The notes under the pieces: generated by a model | The model's database searches: none | What the model was told of the DNA's origin: nothing | What the model saw: the letters and a program-made list of their open reading frames with translations, nothing else | In this document: in pieces, positions 15,710 to 17,116 of the stretch | Position numbering within the stretch: position 1 is the stretch's first letter | Layout of the letters: each line of letters begins with the position of its first letter | Position numbers and translations under genes: made by a program | Assembly: GCA_016296205.1 (NCBI GenBank) | Contig: JAEDJS010000039.1 | Location: 1 to 17,116 of the forward strand | DNA length: 17,116 bases | Origin: Treponema sp. | Lineage (GTDB): Bacteria; Spirochaetota; Spirochaetia; Treponematales; Treponemataceae | Direction: 5' to 3'

Positions 15710-17116
15710 TTACTTTAAGAAAGTATCACCAGTTTCTGCTCCCAGCACTTCTGTTGCACCGTAAATGGAAGCTGTTTCATTCTGAAGAACATAAATTCTT
15801 GCATTACCAGAACCAGTACAGCCACTTGTAGAAAGACTTCCACCTTCTGCAACAGTTTTTGTATCACCAGTAACAACATCCACATATTTTCCGCCTGGAA
15901 TACCATTAAAAGTAGCATCCCCACTGATTGTTACAAGGGCAAAACTGTCTGTATTTTCATCAGTGTAGCGGCGCTTAAAGCACATATTTCCGGAACAGTT
16001 GTCTGTTGAATACTGCCCTTTCTGCAAAGCCGGCACTTTTCTGCGGATAATGTTCATTCTGCGGATGTGCTGTGAAAGTTTGCTTTCCAGAGTTGTCTTA
16101 ACGTTTCCACTGGCAGAAGAATATGTACCAAAATCAGAAGCTGTAACATTTCCTGTAATGTGATCGCCAAAGTAAGCACGACCAGTGTTTTCCAGTGCAT
16201 CATTATATTTGTCGATTCTGAGACCTTTTTTAAATTCAACTTCACTTCCATAATACAAACATGGAATTCCCCGGAAAGTCCACATAAGAGTAATGTTTTC
16301 TGCCCAGTTGTTTGTTCCGCCTTCATAACGCCACAAATCATTTCCATCCTGATCATTTCGACCGTCTACAGCAGGACCATAATCGTGACTGTCTACATAA
16401 ACTACGTTGTAAGTTGAATCATTAAAATAATTGTCTTCAGCCTTAGCGGTTCTAAATGCTTCACCGGCATTTTTAAAGTTAAAATGCATTCCGTAGTCAA
16501 TAACATTCAAATCTGATTTTTCACTGTTATCAACTGGAGAATAATTATTACCATTAAGGAAGTGATTCTTTTTGTGAGTAGTGTAATCATACTGTTCATG
16601 ATCATCAAATTCCTTTTGGCACAATGCAAGGTTATCTTTTCCGTCGGCAGAAGAATGATTCCATGGATAACTTTTTGACGGCTTCCACGTGTAATACAAT
16701 GGCGAAACCTGAATACGACCATGGTTAATAAATTCATTTGTACGGCAGGCAACTTCTGCGTACATATAGAAATTATCATTTCCAAGTTCGGCGGCTTTCT
16801 GTTTAAATGCTGGAGCAAAAACTTCATTCATTGTAAGACGACTAATGTGTTTTACTGTATCAATACGGAATGCATCAACTCCCCGTTCAATAAATGAATT
16901 GTAAACCTCTACCATATAATTATAAACCTGAGGAAGCTCTGTATTAAGCTCCATACAGTCTCCTGCAAACTGACCAGTTGTTACAGTAAAATCTTCCCAT
17001 CCGATGCTTACATTTTTGCGGTAAATCATGTCTGCTTCTTTCATCCACTGGTCGCGGCAATGATACTGCCATGAAGGACCATTTTTTGTATCTGCAAGAG
17101 CGGCCATATAATCAGA
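15710..17116 (-). CDS. GH13 alpha-amylase, 5' end outside the window
   Basis: The last 468 codons of a second GH13 amylase are present; the frame is open to the right edge and the true start lies beyond it. Catalytic residues are intact: DAFRIDTVKH with the nucleophile Asp codon at 16859-16861, FYMYAE with the acid/base Glu codon at 16754-16756, and YVDSHD with the third Asp codon at 16382-16384. The sequence is clearly paralogous to the downstream amylase throughout. Shared stretches include RIDTVKHISR, RGIPCLYYGSE versus RGIPCIYYGSE, the KGQYST...FKRRYTDEN region and the C-terminal beta domain with VDVVTG/IEVVTG. It contains inserts the other lacks, such as GRNDQDGNDLWRYEGG. Both end in a short tail after the beta domain (ETGDTFLK versus KDGAYLN). 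Whether it also carries accessory domains cannot be seen. Confidence 0.93.
   Translation of the reverse strand, partial: SDYMAALADTKNGPSWQYHCRDQWMKEADMIYRKNVSIGWEDFTVTTGQFAGDCMELNTELPQVYNYMVEVYNSFIERGVDAFRIDTVKHISRLTMNEVFAPAFKQKAAELGNDNFYMYAEVACRTNEFINHGRIQVSPLYYTWKPSKSYPWNHSSADGKDNLALCQKEFDDHEQYDYTTHKKNHFLNGNNYSPVDNSEKSDLNVIDYGMHFNFKNAGEAFRTAKAEDNYFNDSTYNVVYVDSHDYGPAVDGRNDQDGNDLWRYEGGTNNWAENITLMWTFRGIPCLYYGSEVEFKKGLRIDKYNDALENTGRAYFGDHITGNVTASDFGTYSSASGNVKTTLESKLSQHIRRMNIIRRKVPALQKGQYSTDNCSGNMCFKRRYTDENTDSFALVTISGDATFNGIPGGKYVDVVTGDTKTVAEGGSLSTSGCTGSGNARIYVLQNETASIYGATEVLGAETGDTFLK

Overview
The window is a chromosomal segment of an AT-rich, diderm, starch-using anaerobe. Gene content and order suggest a gut- or rumen-type Treponema (Spirochaetota): a clostridial-type rnfCDGEAB operon, a def-fmt-PASTA run next to histidine genes, a small outer-membrane-type protein and large secreted GH13 amylases carrying Listeria-Bacteroides repeats. 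The genus is an inference from proteins and layout; no rRNA or other marker gene is present. All genes but one lie on the minus strand.

Region 1 (1-5612, minus). This looks like one operon, read right to left: a HisA-HisI-HisE fusion, hisD, def (peptide deformylase), fmt (methionyl-tRNA formyltransferase) and a membrane-anchored PASTA-domain protein. Spacing is tight: the fusion's TAA directly abuts the hisD ATG, and hisD and def share one base. The fusion covers three consecutive steps of histidine synthesis and hisD supplies the last two. def and fmt manage the N-formyl group of initiator methionine. The left 110 bases hold no convincing gene but contain an imperfect inverted repeat.

Region 2 (5495-6264). 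A short AT-rich divergent promoter region drives the his operon leftward and a single plus-strand gene rightward. That gene encodes a 183-aa exported, probably beta-barrel protein. A large hairpin flanked by A and T runs separates it from the convergent rnf operon and probably terminates transcription both ways.

Region 3 (6276-11299, minus). This is a complete rnfC-D-G-E-A-B operon encoding the ion-pumping ferredoxin:NAD+ oxidoreductase. All expected cofactor motifs are visible: two 4Fe-4S motifs in RnfC, an SGAT flavinylation motif in both RnfD and RnfG, the paired cysteines of RnfA and RnfE, and a 26-cysteine RnfB. A flavin transferase (ApbE) would be needed to attach FMN but is not in the window. 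rnfC has no Shine-Dalgarno and has an extended -10-like element just 7 bases before its ATG, so it may be leaderless.

Region 4 (11342-17116, minus). Two tandem paralogous GH13 alpha-amylases are each followed by an intrinsic terminator. The one in full view (1369 aa) is a probable lipoprotein with about eight accessory domains before the catalytic domain: Ig-like, Listeria-Bacteroides repeats, Big_2, a starch-binding module and PKD. The other runs off the right edge without its start. Extracellular starch breakdown by these enzymes and energy conservation by Rnf fit a fermentative carbohydrate user.

I found no CRISPR array, transposon, tRNA or obvious novel defence system. The most unusual items are the HisA-HisI-HisE fusion, the amylase domain architecture, the possibly leaderless rnfC, and a 3'UTR that carries a copy of the anti-Shine-Dalgarno sequence.
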